64,000 nt of DNA from Agromyces protaetiae (GTDB lineage Bacteria > Actinomycetota > Actinomycetes > Actinomycetales > Microbacteriaceae), in assembly GCF_030866785.1 (NCBI RefSeq), contig NZ_CP133018.1:2666001-2730000 (forward strand), in the 5' to 3' direction. Position 1 is the first letter of the stretch, and each line of letters begins with the position of its first letter. Below, in pieces: positions 37,432 through 45,400 of the stretch. The notes under the pieces were generated by a model that did no database searches, had not been told where the DNA came from, and was given only the letters and a program-made list of their open reading frames with translations. The position numbers and the translations under genes were made by a program.

Positions 37432-37447
37432 TGTCGTTGTCACTACA
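37432..37447 (-). promoter_or_regulatory. RpiR-type operator, site 2
   Basis: TGTCGTTGTCACTACA has a perfect right half (CACTACA) and a degenerate left half, 12 bases from the ATPase start. It matches the perfect site at 12 of 16 positions; centres are 29 bases apart, close to three helical turns. Confidence 0.5.
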
Positions 37448-37460
37448 TCGTGGGGGTGTA

Positions 37461-37476
37461 TGTAGTGTCCACTACA
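37461..37476 (-). promoter_or_regulatory. RpiR-type operator, site 3 (perfect palindrome)
   Basis: TGTAGTG-TC-CACTACA is a perfect 7-bp inverted repeat about 40 bases upstream of the ABC ATPase start, well placed to control the importer operon. Confidence 0.75.
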
Positions 37477-37575
37477 GCAGGGGCGGACGTCAACGTCAAT
37501 GTACGAAATGAGATCGTAACGTCGGCGCGCCCGGCGCGTGGCGGCGCAGGCCGCCCGCCGGAACGCGCCGGCGAA

Positions 37576-39081
37576 CTACAGGCTGCCCTGCGGCGTGGGC
37601 AGCTCGACCTCACTCACGCCACCGCCCGCGAGGCGAGAACGACGACGGCCGTAGAGCAGGTAGATGAGCACGCCGATCGCCAGCCAGACGAGGAAGCGCA
37701 CCCAGGTGAGGGTCGTGAGGTTCAACATGAGCCAGAAGCACAGCACCGCGGAGAGGATCGGCAGGACGGGCGACCACGGCACCCGGAACCCGCGCTTGAG
37801 GTCCGGCCGGGTGCGGCGGAGCACGACGATGCCGAGGCTCACGAGCACGAATGCCGAGAGGGTGCCGATGTTGATCATCTCCTCGAGCAGCCCGACATCG
37901 GTGAACGCGGCGATGACCGCGACGATGAAGCCGCCGATGATCTGGATGCGCGCGGGGGTCTTCGCGTGTGACGTGGTCTTCGACAGCCATCGCGGCAACA
38001 GGCCGTCACGGCTGAGCGCGAACACGATGCGCGACAGCCCGAGCAGCAGCACCATGATCACGGTCGTGAGGCCGGCGAGTGCGCCGAGCGAGATCACCGC
38101 CGACGCCCAATCCTGGCCGACCAGGCGGAACGCGGTGGCGAGCGACGGCGTCTCCTGTTCGGCGAGCTCGCGATAGGAGACCATGCCGGTCATCACGATC
38201 GAGACGAGCACGTAGAGCACGGTCACGATGGCCAGCCCGAGGAAGATGCCCTTCGGCAGCCTTCGTTGCGGGTCCCGGACCTCTTCGGCGCTGGTCGCGA
38301 CGACATCGAAGCCGATGAACGCGAAGAACACGAGGGATGCGGCGGCAAGCATGCCGAACACGCCGTACTGCGCCGACTCGGCGCCGGTCGCCCAGGAGAA
38401 GAGCGACTGCGTCCACGCGTCTTCGGCGCCGCCACCGGTCGGCACCGGGTCGGGGATGAACGGCGTGAAGTTGACGGCCCGCACGAAGAAGAAGCCCACC
38501 ACGATCACGAACAGCACGATGCCGACCTTGATCAGCGTGAACACGGCGCCCACGCGCGCCGTGAGCTTCGTCCCGGCGACGAGCAGCGCGGTGAAGATCG
38601 CGACGATGAGGAATGCCGGCCAGCTGACCGTGACGCCGCCGATCTCAAGGGTCGACGGGAACGGCAGCCCGAACGCCATGAGCGCCTCGCCCAGGTAGAC
38701 GCCCCAGTACTTCGCGAGCACGGCCGCGGCCGTGAACATCTCGAGGATCAGGTCCCAACCGATGATCCAGGCGAGGAGCTCGCCCATCGTCGCATACGTG
38801 AAGGTGTACGCGCTGCCCGCGACCGGCACCGTCGAGGCGAACTCGGCGTAGCACATGATCGCGAGCCCGCACGTGATCGCGGCGAGCACGAAGGAGACGA
38901 TCACCGACGGCCCGGCGAAGTTCGCCGCGGCCTGCGCACCGACCGAGAAGATCCCGGCGCCCACCGCGACGGCGATGCCCATGAGCGCCAGGTCCCACGT
39001 GCCGAGCGACCGTTTGAGACTGCGCTCTTCGTCGTGTGCGTCGGCGATCGACGCCTCGACCGATTTCACTCGCAGGTTCAT
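37576..39081 (-). CDS. APC family amino acid permease (cationic-amino-acid-transporter type)
   Basis: A 501-residue secondary transporter with about 12 hydrophobic segments. The start MNLRVKSVEASIADAHDEERSLKRSLGTWDLALMGIAVAVGAGIFSVGAQAAANFAGPSV has the APC consensus G-A-G-I-F in helix 1, and FFAFIGFDVVATSAEEVRDPQRRLPKGI in the loop after helix 6 is typical of the CAT/YfnA subgroup. ATG 39081 follows GAGGGGGAG. It probably imports a cationic or small neutral amino acid. It lies downstream of nothing obvious on its strand and ends before the ABC importer promoter. Confidence 0.9.
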   Translation of the reverse strand: MNLRVKSVEASIADAHDEERSLKRSLGTWDLALMGIAVAVGAGIFSVGAQAAANFAGPSVIVSFVLAAITCGLAIMCYAEFASTVPVAGSAYTFTYATMGELLAWIIGWDLILEMFTAAAVLAKYWGVYLGEALMAFGLPFPSTLEIGGVTVSWPAFLIVAIFTALLVAGTKLTARVGAVFTLIKVGIVLFVIVVGFFFVRAVNFTPFIPDPVPTGGGAEDAWTQSLFSWATGAESAQYGVFGMLAAASLVFFAFIGFDVVATSAEEVRDPQRRLPKGIFLGLAIVTVLYVLVSIVMTGMVSYRELAEQETPSLATAFRLVGQDWASAVISLGALAGLTTVIMVLLLGLSRIVFALSRDGLLPRWLSKTTSHAKTPARIQIIGGFIVAVIAAFTDVGLLEEMINIGTLSAFVLVSLGIVVLRRTRPDLKRGFRVPWSPVLPILSAVLCFWLMLNLTTLTWVRFLVWLAIGVLIYLLYGRRRSRLAGGGVSEVELPTPQGSL

Positions 39082-39213
39082 CGCTCCCCCTCGAACGCAC
39101 CGTCGCCGGCGCGCGCCCCCGCGGCGCCGACCGTCCAAGGGTACGTCCGATATGCCCATACGGGGCAGGGATCGGCGGATCTGTGGAGAGCGGTTCGGCG
39201 AAGGGCCGGGACC

Positions 39214-40650
39214 TCAGCGCACGACGTGCATGGCGCGCGCGGCGTCGGTCAGCGACCCCGTGAGCGACGGGTACACCGGGAACGCCTCGGCGAACTGGTC
39301 GACCGTGAGCCGGTGCTCGACCGCGAGCGCGAGCGGGAAGATCAGTTCGGAGGCCTTGGGGGCCACGATCACCCCACCGATGATCGCACCCGACCCGCTC
39401 GAGGCGAACAGCTTCACGAACCCTTCGCGGATCCCCATCATCTTCGCGCGCGGGTTGGAGGCCAGCGGCAGCTTGTAGACGACGCCGGGGACCATGCCCT
39501 CGTCGATCTCCTTCTCGGTCCAGCCGACCGTGGCGATCTCGGGCTGCGTGAAGATGTTCGAGGTGATGTTGCGGTTCTCGGGCGGGTCGACGACGTCGCC
39601 CATGGCATGGAACACCGCCGTGCGGCCCTGCATCGACGCGACGGAGGCGAGCGGGAGGAAGGTCGTGCAGTCCCCTGCCGCGTAGATGTTCGGCATCGAC
39701 GTGCGCGCGACCCGGTTCACCCGGATGTGCCCGCTCTCGGCGAGCTGCACCCCCGCCTCGGCGATCCCGAGGTCGGCCGTGTTGGGCACCGCGCCGACCG
39801 CCATGAGGCAGTGGCTGCCGCGCACCTCCCGACCATCGGTGAGCGTCGCGAGCACGCCGTCGCCGTCGCGCACGACGGACTCGGCGCGTGACTTGTTCAG
39901 CACCTTCATGCCGTTGCGCTTGAAGACCCGCTCGATCACCGCAGCCGCGTCCGCATCCTCGCCCGGCAGCACCTGATCGCGGCTGGAGATGAGCGTGACC
40001 GCCGCACCGAGCGCGCGATACGCCGACGCGAACTCGGCCCCGGTGACGCCCGAGCCGACGACGATCAGGTGCTCGGGGATCTCCTGCAGCTCGTACAGCT
40101 GCTTCCACGTGAGGATCCGCTCGCCGTCGGGGACCGCGGTCGGCAGCACCCGCGGCGTGGCGCCCACCGAGATCACGAGCGTGTCTGCTTCGATGCGGTC
40201 GAAGTCGGTCCCGCCCTTCGCGGTCGACACGATGATCGCGTTCGGTCCGTCGAGCCGCCCTTCGCCCTGCACGAGGTTGACGCCCGCCTCGAGCAGGTTC
40301 TGACGCATGTCCTGCGACTGCTGCGCGGCGAGGCCCAGGAGTCGCTTGTTGACCGCGGCGAGGTTGATCGCGACCTGCGGCTTCATGGCCTTCGCGTGCT
40401 CGGCGTCGCCCTTCGCGTAGAACTGCACGCCGAGATCGGCGGCCTCCTTCACGGCGTTGGATGCCTCGGCGGTCGCGATCAGCGATTTCGAGGGGACCAC
40501 ATCGGTGAGCACGGCCGAACCACCGACGCCCGAGCGCTCGACGAGGGTGACCTCTGCACCCAATTGGGCGCCGGCGAGCGCGGCCTCGTACCCACCCGGA
40601 CCGCCTCCGAGGACGGCGATTCTCTGGGTGCGCTCGAACTCGTAGGCCAT
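39214..40650 (-). CDS. lpdA: NAD(P)H-quinone dehydrogenase of the lipoamide-dehydrogenase fold
   Basis: A 478-residue FAD protein like mycobacterial LpdA. FAD site: VLGGGPGGYEAALAGAQLGAEVTLVE (13-38). NAD site: LIVVGSGVTGAEFASAYRALG. FAD second motif: NIYAAGDCT. In the usual redox-disulfide helix the sequence reads GVGGSAVLTDVVPSKSL (41-57), so the two cysteines are Ala46 and Val51 and it cannot be a dithiol reductase. That agrees with reported quinone-reductase activity of such relatives. ATG 40650 starts just before the FAD motif. It is divergent from the phosphorylase gene. Confidence 0.87.
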   Translation of the reverse strand: MAYEFERTQRIAVLGGGPGGYEAALAGAQLGAEVTLVERSGVGGSAVLTDVVPSKSLIATAEASNAVKEAADLGVQFYAKGDAEHAKAMKPQVAINLAAVNKRLLGLAAQQSQDMRQNLLEAGVNLVQGEGRLDGPNAIIVSTAKGGTDFDRIEADTLVISVGATPRVLPTAVPDGERILTWKQLYELQEIPEHLIVVGSGVTGAEFASAYRALGAAVTLISSRDQVLPGEDADAAAVIERVFKRNGMKVLNKSRAESVVRDGDGVLATLTDGREVRGSHCLMAVGAVPNTADLGIAEAGVQLAESGHIRVNRVARTSMPNIYAAGDCTTFLPLASVASMQGRTAVFHAMGDVVDPPENRNITSNIFTQPEIATVGWTEKEIDEGMVPGVVYKLPLASNPRAKMMGIREGFVKLFASSGSGAIIGGVIVAPKASELIFPLALAVEHRLTVDQFAEAFPVYPSLTGSLTDAARAMHVVR

Positions 40651-40721
40651 GCTCACATTCTGTCTCAGCGGGCGATGGGCCACCAAACGAGCAGGGCCGC
40701 CCGAGGCATCCGCCGCCTCAC

Positions 40722-40727
40722 TAGCAT
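40722..40727 (+). promoter_or_regulatory. -10 element (TAGCAT) for purine nucleoside phosphorylase
   Basis: TAGCAT is separated from ATG 40734 by six G residues; no ribosome binding site spacing is otherwise available, so a leaderless mRNA is likely. Confidence 0.5.
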
Positions 40728-40733
40728 GGGGGG

Positions 40734-41561
40734 ATGCAGGATCAGAACCCGCTCGACGACCCGGCCGCCGACCCCTTCGTCATCGCTCAAGAAGCGGCCG
40801 ACCGGATCGCCGAGCTCACCGGCGTCGCTCGCCACGACGTGGCGCTCACGCTCGGCTCGGGCTGGGGCAAGGCCGCCGATCTCATCGGTGAGACCACGCA
40901 CACGATCCCGGCGACCGACGTGCCCGGCTTCTCGAAGCCGGCACTCGAAGGGCACGTCGGCACGCTGCGCTCGGTGCTGCTGCCGAACGGCAGGCGTGCG
41001 CTCGTCATCGGTGCCCGCACCCACTACTACGAGGGCCACGGCGTGCGCCGGGTGGTGCATTCGGTGCGCACGGCGGCCGCCACCGGGGCCTCGGTGATGA
41101 TCCTGACCAACGGCGCCGGGGGCATCAAGGCGCATTGGACGCCGGGGACGCCCGTGCTCATCAGCGACCACCTCAACCTCACGGCCGACTCGCCCCTCGA
41201 GGGCGCGACCTTCATCGACCTCACCGACCTGTATTCCGCGCGACTGCGCGACCTGGCGCGATCGATCGACCCCTCGCTCGACGAGGGCGTGTACTGCCAG
41301 TTCCGCGGCCCCCACTACGAGACGCCCGCCGAGGTGCAGATGGCGAAGACCATCGGAGGTCACATCGTCGGAATGTCCACGGCGCTCGAGGCCATCGCCG
41401 CGCGCGAGGCCGGCATGGAGATCCTCGGCATGTCGCTCGTGACCAACCTCGCCGCGGGCATCCAGAAGACCCCGCTCAGTCATGAGGAGGTCATCGAGGC
41501 CGGCCGCACGGCCGAGCCCGTGATCTCCAAGCTGCTCGCCGACATCGTCGACGCGCTGTAG
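40734..41561 (+). CDS. purine-nucleoside phosphorylase (trimeric type)
   Basis: The 275-residue enzyme splits purine nucleosides with phosphate to base and ribose 1-phosphate. It has VALTLGSGWGKAADLI (37-52, phosphate loop), GARTHYYEGHG, MILTNGAGGIK, the ribose/base-site FRGPHYETPAEVQMA and GMSTALEAIAAREAG, all marks of the low-molecular-mass trimeric PNP. It begins the forward pair with the phosphohexomutase and faces the nucleoside catabolic cluster on the other strand. Confidence 0.94.
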   Translation: MQDQNPLDDPAADPFVIAQEAADRIAELTGVARHDVALTLGSGWGKAADLIGETTHTIPATDVPGFSKPALEGHVGTLRSVLLPNGRRALVIGARTHYYEGHGVRRVVHSVRTAAATGASVMILTNGAGGIKAHWTPGTPVLISDHLNLTADSPLEGATFIDLTDLYSARLRDLARSIDPSLDEGVYCQFRGPHYETPAEVQMAKTIGGHIVGMSTALEAIAAREAGMEILGMSLVTNLAAGIQKTPLSHEEVIEAGRTAEPVISKLLADIVDAL

Positions 41562-41603
41562 CACGACCGGCACGAGGGAATCGCTCACCTGGAGGAGGCA
41601 CCG

Positions 41604-43322
41604 ATGGTGGACGTCAAGCTGTCCGAGGACGACGCGCGGCGCATCGCGCTCGCGGCATCGTGGATCGCGCAGGATCCCGATCCCGAGACGCGCGACGAGC
41701 TCGGCGGCCTCGTCGAGGCCGGTCGCGCCGGCGATCAGGCCGCGCTGACCGAACTCGCGGATCGTTTCGACCGCAGGCTCGAGTTCGGCACCGCAGGGCT
41801 CCGCGGCGAGATCGCGGCCGGGCCGAACCGCATGAATCGGGTGCTCGTCTCGCAGGCCGCGGCCGGCCTCGCGGCGTACCTCGTCGAGCACGCCCGGCCC
41901 GGCACCACCCCGTCGGTCGTCATCGGGTACGACGGGCGCAAGAACTCGGACGTGTTCGCACGGGACTCCGCCGAGATCATGGCCGGCGCGGGCGTGCGCG
42001 CCATCCTGCTCCCCCGGCTGCTGCCGACCCCCGTGCTCGCGTTCGCGGTACGGCACCTCGACGCGAGCGCGGGCGTCATGGTCACGGCGAGCCATAACCC
42101 GCCGAACGACAACGGCTACAAGGTGTACCTCGGCGGCGAGCACGGCGGGTCGCAGATCGTCGCGCCGGTCGACGCCGAGATCGCGGCGCACATCCAGCGG
42201 GTCGCCGACGGCGGCTCGGTGGGCGACCTGCCACGCGGGGGGTTCGAGACCGCCCCGGAGTCGGTCGTGGACGCCTACGTGCGTGAGACCGCGCAGGTGG
42301 CCTCGAACGCCGCATCGGCCGGCGCGAGCCAGCCGAACACCGTCTACACCGCGATGCACGGCGTCGGGTGGGAGACGTTCGCCCGCGTGCTCGAGGCCGC
42401 GGGCTTCGCCCCGCCGGTCGTGGTCGACGCGCAGATCGCGCCCGACGCGGCGTTCCCGACGGTGTCGTTCCCGAACCCCGAGGAGCCTGGGGCCATGGAC
42501 CTCTCGTTCGCCCGGGCACGTGAGGTCGGCGCCGAGCTGATCATCGCCAACGACCCCGACGCCGATCGGCTCGCCGTCGCGATCCCCGACGCGTCCACCG
42601 ACGATGGCTACCGGCGGCTCACCGGCAACGAGGTCGGCCTGCTGCTCGGCTGGCGGGCCGCCGAGCTCGCCGCGGGCCCCGACGGCGGGGGCGACGGCAC
42701 CCTCGCCTGCTCGATCGTCTCGTCGCCCGGTCTCCAGACGATCGCTGACGCCTACGGGCTCGATTTCCGCGCCACCCTGACGGGATTCAAGTGGATCTCG
42801 CGCGCTCCCGGCATCGTGTTCGGCTTCGAGGAGGCGCTCGGATACCTCGTGAACGCGCACACCGTGCGCGACAAAGACGGCATCTCGGCGGCGCTCGCGT
42901 TCCTCGATCTCGCGACAGGGCTCAGGGCAGCGGGGCGCACGGTGGCCGATCACCTCGACGACTTCGTCGCGCGATTCGGATGCTTCGCCTCGGCGCAGAT
43001 CTCGATTCGGGTGACCGACCTCTCGCGCATCGCCGCGGTCATGGCCGAGCTCCGGAAGCACCCGCCGGCCTCGCTCGGCGAGCACCGGGTCGAGCGCATC
43101 GACGACCTCGCCGACGGGTTCGAAGATCTGCCGCCGTCTGATGTGCTGCGGATCGTGCTCGAGGGCGGCAGCCGGGTCATGGTGCGCCCGAGCGGCACCG
43201 AGCCGAAGCTCAAGATCTACATCGATGCCGTCTCGGCGGAGGGATCCGTGGCCGAACGCCGCTCCGCGGCATCCGCCACCGTCGCCGAGCTGGAAGCCGC
43301 GCTCCGCACCCTGGTCGCCTGA
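41604..43322 (+). CDS. phospho-sugar mutase (phosphomannomutase/phosphoglucomutase family)
   Basis: A 572-residue enzyme of the alpha-D-phosphohexomutase family, PGM2-like. FGTAGLRGEI (61-70), phosphoserine loop VTASHNPPNDNGYKVY (160-175, Ser163), metal loop NDPDADRLAV, GFKWISRAPGIVFGFEEALGY and the phosphate-binding RPSGTEPKLKIYID near the end are complete. ATG 41604 has GGAGGAGG upstream. Some members act as phosphopentomutases, which would fit the adjacent PNP by moving ribose 1-phosphate to ribose 5-phosphate. Substrate is not settled by sequence. Confidence 0.88.
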   Translation: MVDVKLSEDDARRIALAASWIAQDPDPETRDELGGLVEAGRAGDQAALTELADRFDRRLEFGTAGLRGEIAAGPNRMNRVLVSQAAAGLAAYLVEHARPGTTPSVVIGYDGRKNSDVFARDSAEIMAGAGVRAILLPRLLPTPVLAFAVRHLDASAGVMVTASHNPPNDNGYKVYLGGEHGGSQIVAPVDAEIAAHIQRVADGGSVGDLPRGGFETAPESVVDAYVRETAQVASNAASAGASQPNTVYTAMHGVGWETFARVLEAAGFAPPVVVDAQIAPDAAFPTVSFPNPEEPGAMDLSFARAREVGAELIIANDPDADRLAVAIPDASTDDGYRRLTGNEVGLLLGWRAAELAAGPDGGGDGTLACSIVSSPGLQTIADAYGLDFRATLTGFKWISRAPGIVFGFEEALGYLVNAHTVRDKDGISAALAFLDLATGLRAAGRTVADHLDDFVARFGCFASAQISIRVTDLSRIAAVMAELRKHPPASLGEHRVERIDDLADGFEDLPPSDVLRIVLEGGSRVMVRPSGTEPKLKIYIDAVSAEGSVAERRSAASATVAELEAALRTLVA

Positions 43323-43340
43323 CCCCGCCCCGGCCGGCGC

Positions 43341-43389
43341 CGAGTGTTGACGATATGCGCCAGGCGCACCCTCAGATCGTCATCACTCG
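43341..43389. terminator. cruciform-like bidirectional terminator candidate
   Basis: CGAGTGTTGACGAT (43341-43354) is the inverse of ATCGTCATCACTCG (43376-43389) with one mismatch, enclosing TGCGCC/GGCGCA. It lies between the convergent phosphohexomutase and PTS genes. A third, direct copy (ATCGACATCACTCG) follows at 43396-43409. Confidence 0.5.
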
Positions 43390-43427
43390 AGACAGATCGA
43401 CATCACTCGGCGAAGGGGTGGGGTGGG

Positions 43428-43712
43428 TCAGGCGAGCGAACGGGCGAGGTGGCGGGCGATCTCGTCGACGTCGAAGTAGTTGCCGACCTCGATGATCTCG
43501 GACGACGTGCGGCCGAGCGCGGCGCGCACCTGGGCCGACAGCTCGGTCGACGTCAGCACGATCTGCGCGTCGGACGCGGCCCCGGCGACCTCGCCGAGTC
43601 CGCTCGCCGTGACCTCGGCCTCGAGGTCCAGCCGGTCGAGCGCGCGTTCGGCGTTCGCCTTGAGGATCGCGGACGTCCCGACGCCCACCCCGCACACCGC
43701 GACGATCTTCAT
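43428..43712 (-). CDS. PTS system IIB component (ascorbate/SgaB-like)
   Basis: A 94-residue phosphocarrier. The P-loop MKIVAVCGVGVGTSAILKANAER has the phosphorylated Cys7 in the CxxGxGTS arrangement of the ascorbate/lactose-type IIB fold, and the end EIIEVGNYFDVDEIARHL matches SgaB-like proteins. It receives phosphate from IIA and would pass it to a sugar bound to IIC, but no IIC gene lies in this window. The ATG overlaps the IIA stop by 4 bases. This pair follows the nucleoside catabolic genes, so it may serve a regulatory role or work with a distant IIC. Confidence 0.85.
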   Translation of the reverse strand: MKIVAVCGVGVGTSAILKANAERALDRLDLEAEVTASGLGEVAGAASDAQIVLTSTELSAQVRAALGRTSSEIIEVGNYFDVDEIARHLARSLA

Positions 43713-44173
43713 GCCCCCACCTCTGCGGCACCCACGCCGAGCACCTCGCGCACCTCGTCGGCCGTGGACGCGGCGGCGACGCGGGGCACCGCGCCTGGAT
43801 CGTTGAAGGCGTTCGCGAGTGCGGCGACGAAGGCGACGTGCGCCTCGGCGTTCGACACCGCGACGCCGAGCACGACGCGCACAGGGTCGTTGTGCGGGTG
43901 CCCGAACGCCACCGGCGTCGCGAGCGTCACCACGGCGAGGCCGTCACGTCGCACATCGGGGCCGGGCCGCGCGTGCGCGAGCGCGAGACCCGGCGCGATC
44001 ACGATGTACGCGCCGAACTCCTCCACGACCGCGATCATGCGTTCGGCGTAGTCCGAGCTCGTGGCACCCGACCGCGTGAGCGCCCGGCCGACGAGCCGCA
44101 CCGCGGCGCGCCAGTCGGCAGCCTCTGCGCCGAGCACGATGGCTGCGTCGGGTACGGGTGGGAGCACGGTCAT
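43709..44173 (-). CDS. PTS system IIA component (fructose/ascorbate type)
   Basis: The 154-residue PTS_EIIA_2 domain carries the phospho-acceptor in PGLALAHARPGPDV (His67). RVVLGVAVSNAEAHVAFVAALANAF is the typical middle block. It takes phosphate from HPr. ATG 44173 lies 4 bases after the adenosine deaminase stop, so it belongs to the same transcript. A longer upstream frame is shadow of that gene. Confidence 0.86.
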   Translation of the reverse strand: MTVLPPVPDAAIVLGAEAADWRAAVRLVGRALTRSGATSSDYAERMIAVVEEFGAYIVIAPGLALAHARPGPDVRRDGLAVVTLATPVAFGHPHNDPVRVVLGVAVSNAEAHVAFVAALANAFNDPGAVPRVAAASTADEVREVLGVGAAEVGA

Positions 44174-44177
44174 CGGG

Positions 44178-45296
44178 TCACGCGGCGTCGAAGCCGTCTT
44201 CGATCTGCTCGGCGAGCTCTTCGCGGTCGTCGAGCGGCAGGAACGCCGCGGCGGCCGCATTGAGCTGGAACGCCTCGAGGTCGTCGAGGTCGTAGCCGAA
44301 CGCGTCGGAGAGCAGGGCGAGCTCCCGCGTGAGGGTGGTGCCCGATTGCAGCCGGTTGTCGGTGTTCACGGTGACCCGGAAGCCGAGCTGGTAAAGCAGA
44401 TCGAACGGGTGGTCGACGAGCTCGTCGCCCCAGGCCGCGATGGCACCCGTCTGCAGGTTCGACGACGGACTCGTCTCAAGCGCGATCTCACGATCGCGCA
44501 CCCACTGCGCGACCGGGCCGAGCGACACGTAGGTGTTCTCGTCGTCTTGGCGTTCGATGACGAGGTCTTCGGCGAGGCGCACACCGTGGCCGAGCCGGAG
44601 CGCCCGGCCGTCGACGAGCGCGCCACGGATCGACTCGATGCCGTCGGCCTCGCCCGCGTGCACGGTGACCGGGAGGAACTGGCCGGCGAGGTAGTCGAAC
44701 GCGGTGCGGTGCCGGCTCGCCGGGAAGCCGGCTTCAGCGCCGGCGATGTCGAACCCGACGACGCCGCGTTCGCGGTGGCGCACCGCGAGCTCCGCGATCT
44801 CGAGGCCGCGATCGGCGTGCCGCATGGCGGTGATCAGCTGGCCGGTGCGGATGCTCCGCCCCTGATGCCGCACGTCGTCGGCGCCCTGTTCGAGGCCGGC
44901 CTGCACGGCTTCGACGGCCTCGTCGAGCGTGAGTCCGCGGGTGAGATGCTGCTCGGGCGCCCAGCGCACCTCGCCGTAGATCACGCCGTCGGCAGCCAGG
45001 TCGTGCACGAACTCGCGAGCGACGCGGGTGAGGCCCTCGCGGGTCTGCATGACCGCGGTCGTCAGGTCGAACGTCTTCAGGTACTCGACCAGCGAGCCCG
45101 AGTTGGACTGCACCGAGAACCACTCGGTCAGCGACTCGACGTCGGAGGCCGGCACCTCGAGCCCGACCGCGTCGCCGAGCTCGATGAGGGTCTGAGGTCG
45201 CACGCCGCCGTCGAGGTGGTCGTGTAGCGAGATCTTGGGCAGGGCCCACAGGTCAGCGCCGTCGCCCTCGAGTCGGTACACCGGATTCGTCTCCAC
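44178..45296 (-). CDS. add: adenosine deaminase
   Basis: The 372-residue zinc enzyme deaminates adenosine and deoxyadenosine to (deoxy)inosine. It has KISLHDHLDGG (21-31, the two metal-binding His), VTVHAGEADG (catalytic Glu region), LGHGVRLAEDL and NTDNRLQSGTTLT with the last metal ligand region. GTG 45296 is preceded by TATCGT 7 bases upstream, giving a leaderless start. It is followed immediately by the PTS IIA and IIB genes; deoA lies about 100 bases upstream. Confidence 0.94.
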   Translation of the reverse strand: METNPVYRLEGDGADLWALPKISLHDHLDGGVRPQTLIELGDAVGLEVPASDVESLTEWFSVQSNSGSLVEYLKTFDLTTAVMQTREGLTRVAREFVHDLAADGVIYGEVRWAPEQHLTRGLTLDEAVEAVQAGLEQGADDVRHQGRSIRTGQLITAMRHADRGLEIAELAVRHRERGVVGFDIAGAEAGFPASRHRTAFDYLAGQFLPVTVHAGEADGIESIRGALVDGRALRLGHGVRLAEDLVIERQDDENTYVSLGPVAQWVRDREIALETSPSSNLQTGAIAAWGDELVDHPFDLLYQLGFRVTVNTDNRLQSGTTLTRELALLSDAFGYDLDDLEAFQLNAAAAAFLPLDDREELAEQIEDGFDAA

Positions 45297-45303
45297 GGGG
45301 TCA

Positions 45304-45309
45304 ACGATA
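45304..45309 (-). promoter_or_regulatory. -10 element (TATCGT) for add
   Basis: TATCGT on the reverse strand lies 7 bases before the GTG of add, so add-PTS can be transcribed separately from deoA. Confidence 0.5.
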
Positions 45310-45400
45310 GTGTGCGGTGCCGTCCACGAGTCTCGGCAATCTCAAAGCTGCGCCCGCGCGTCGCGGCTCGCGGGCGGTGAACGCCGCTCGACCGGCGGCG

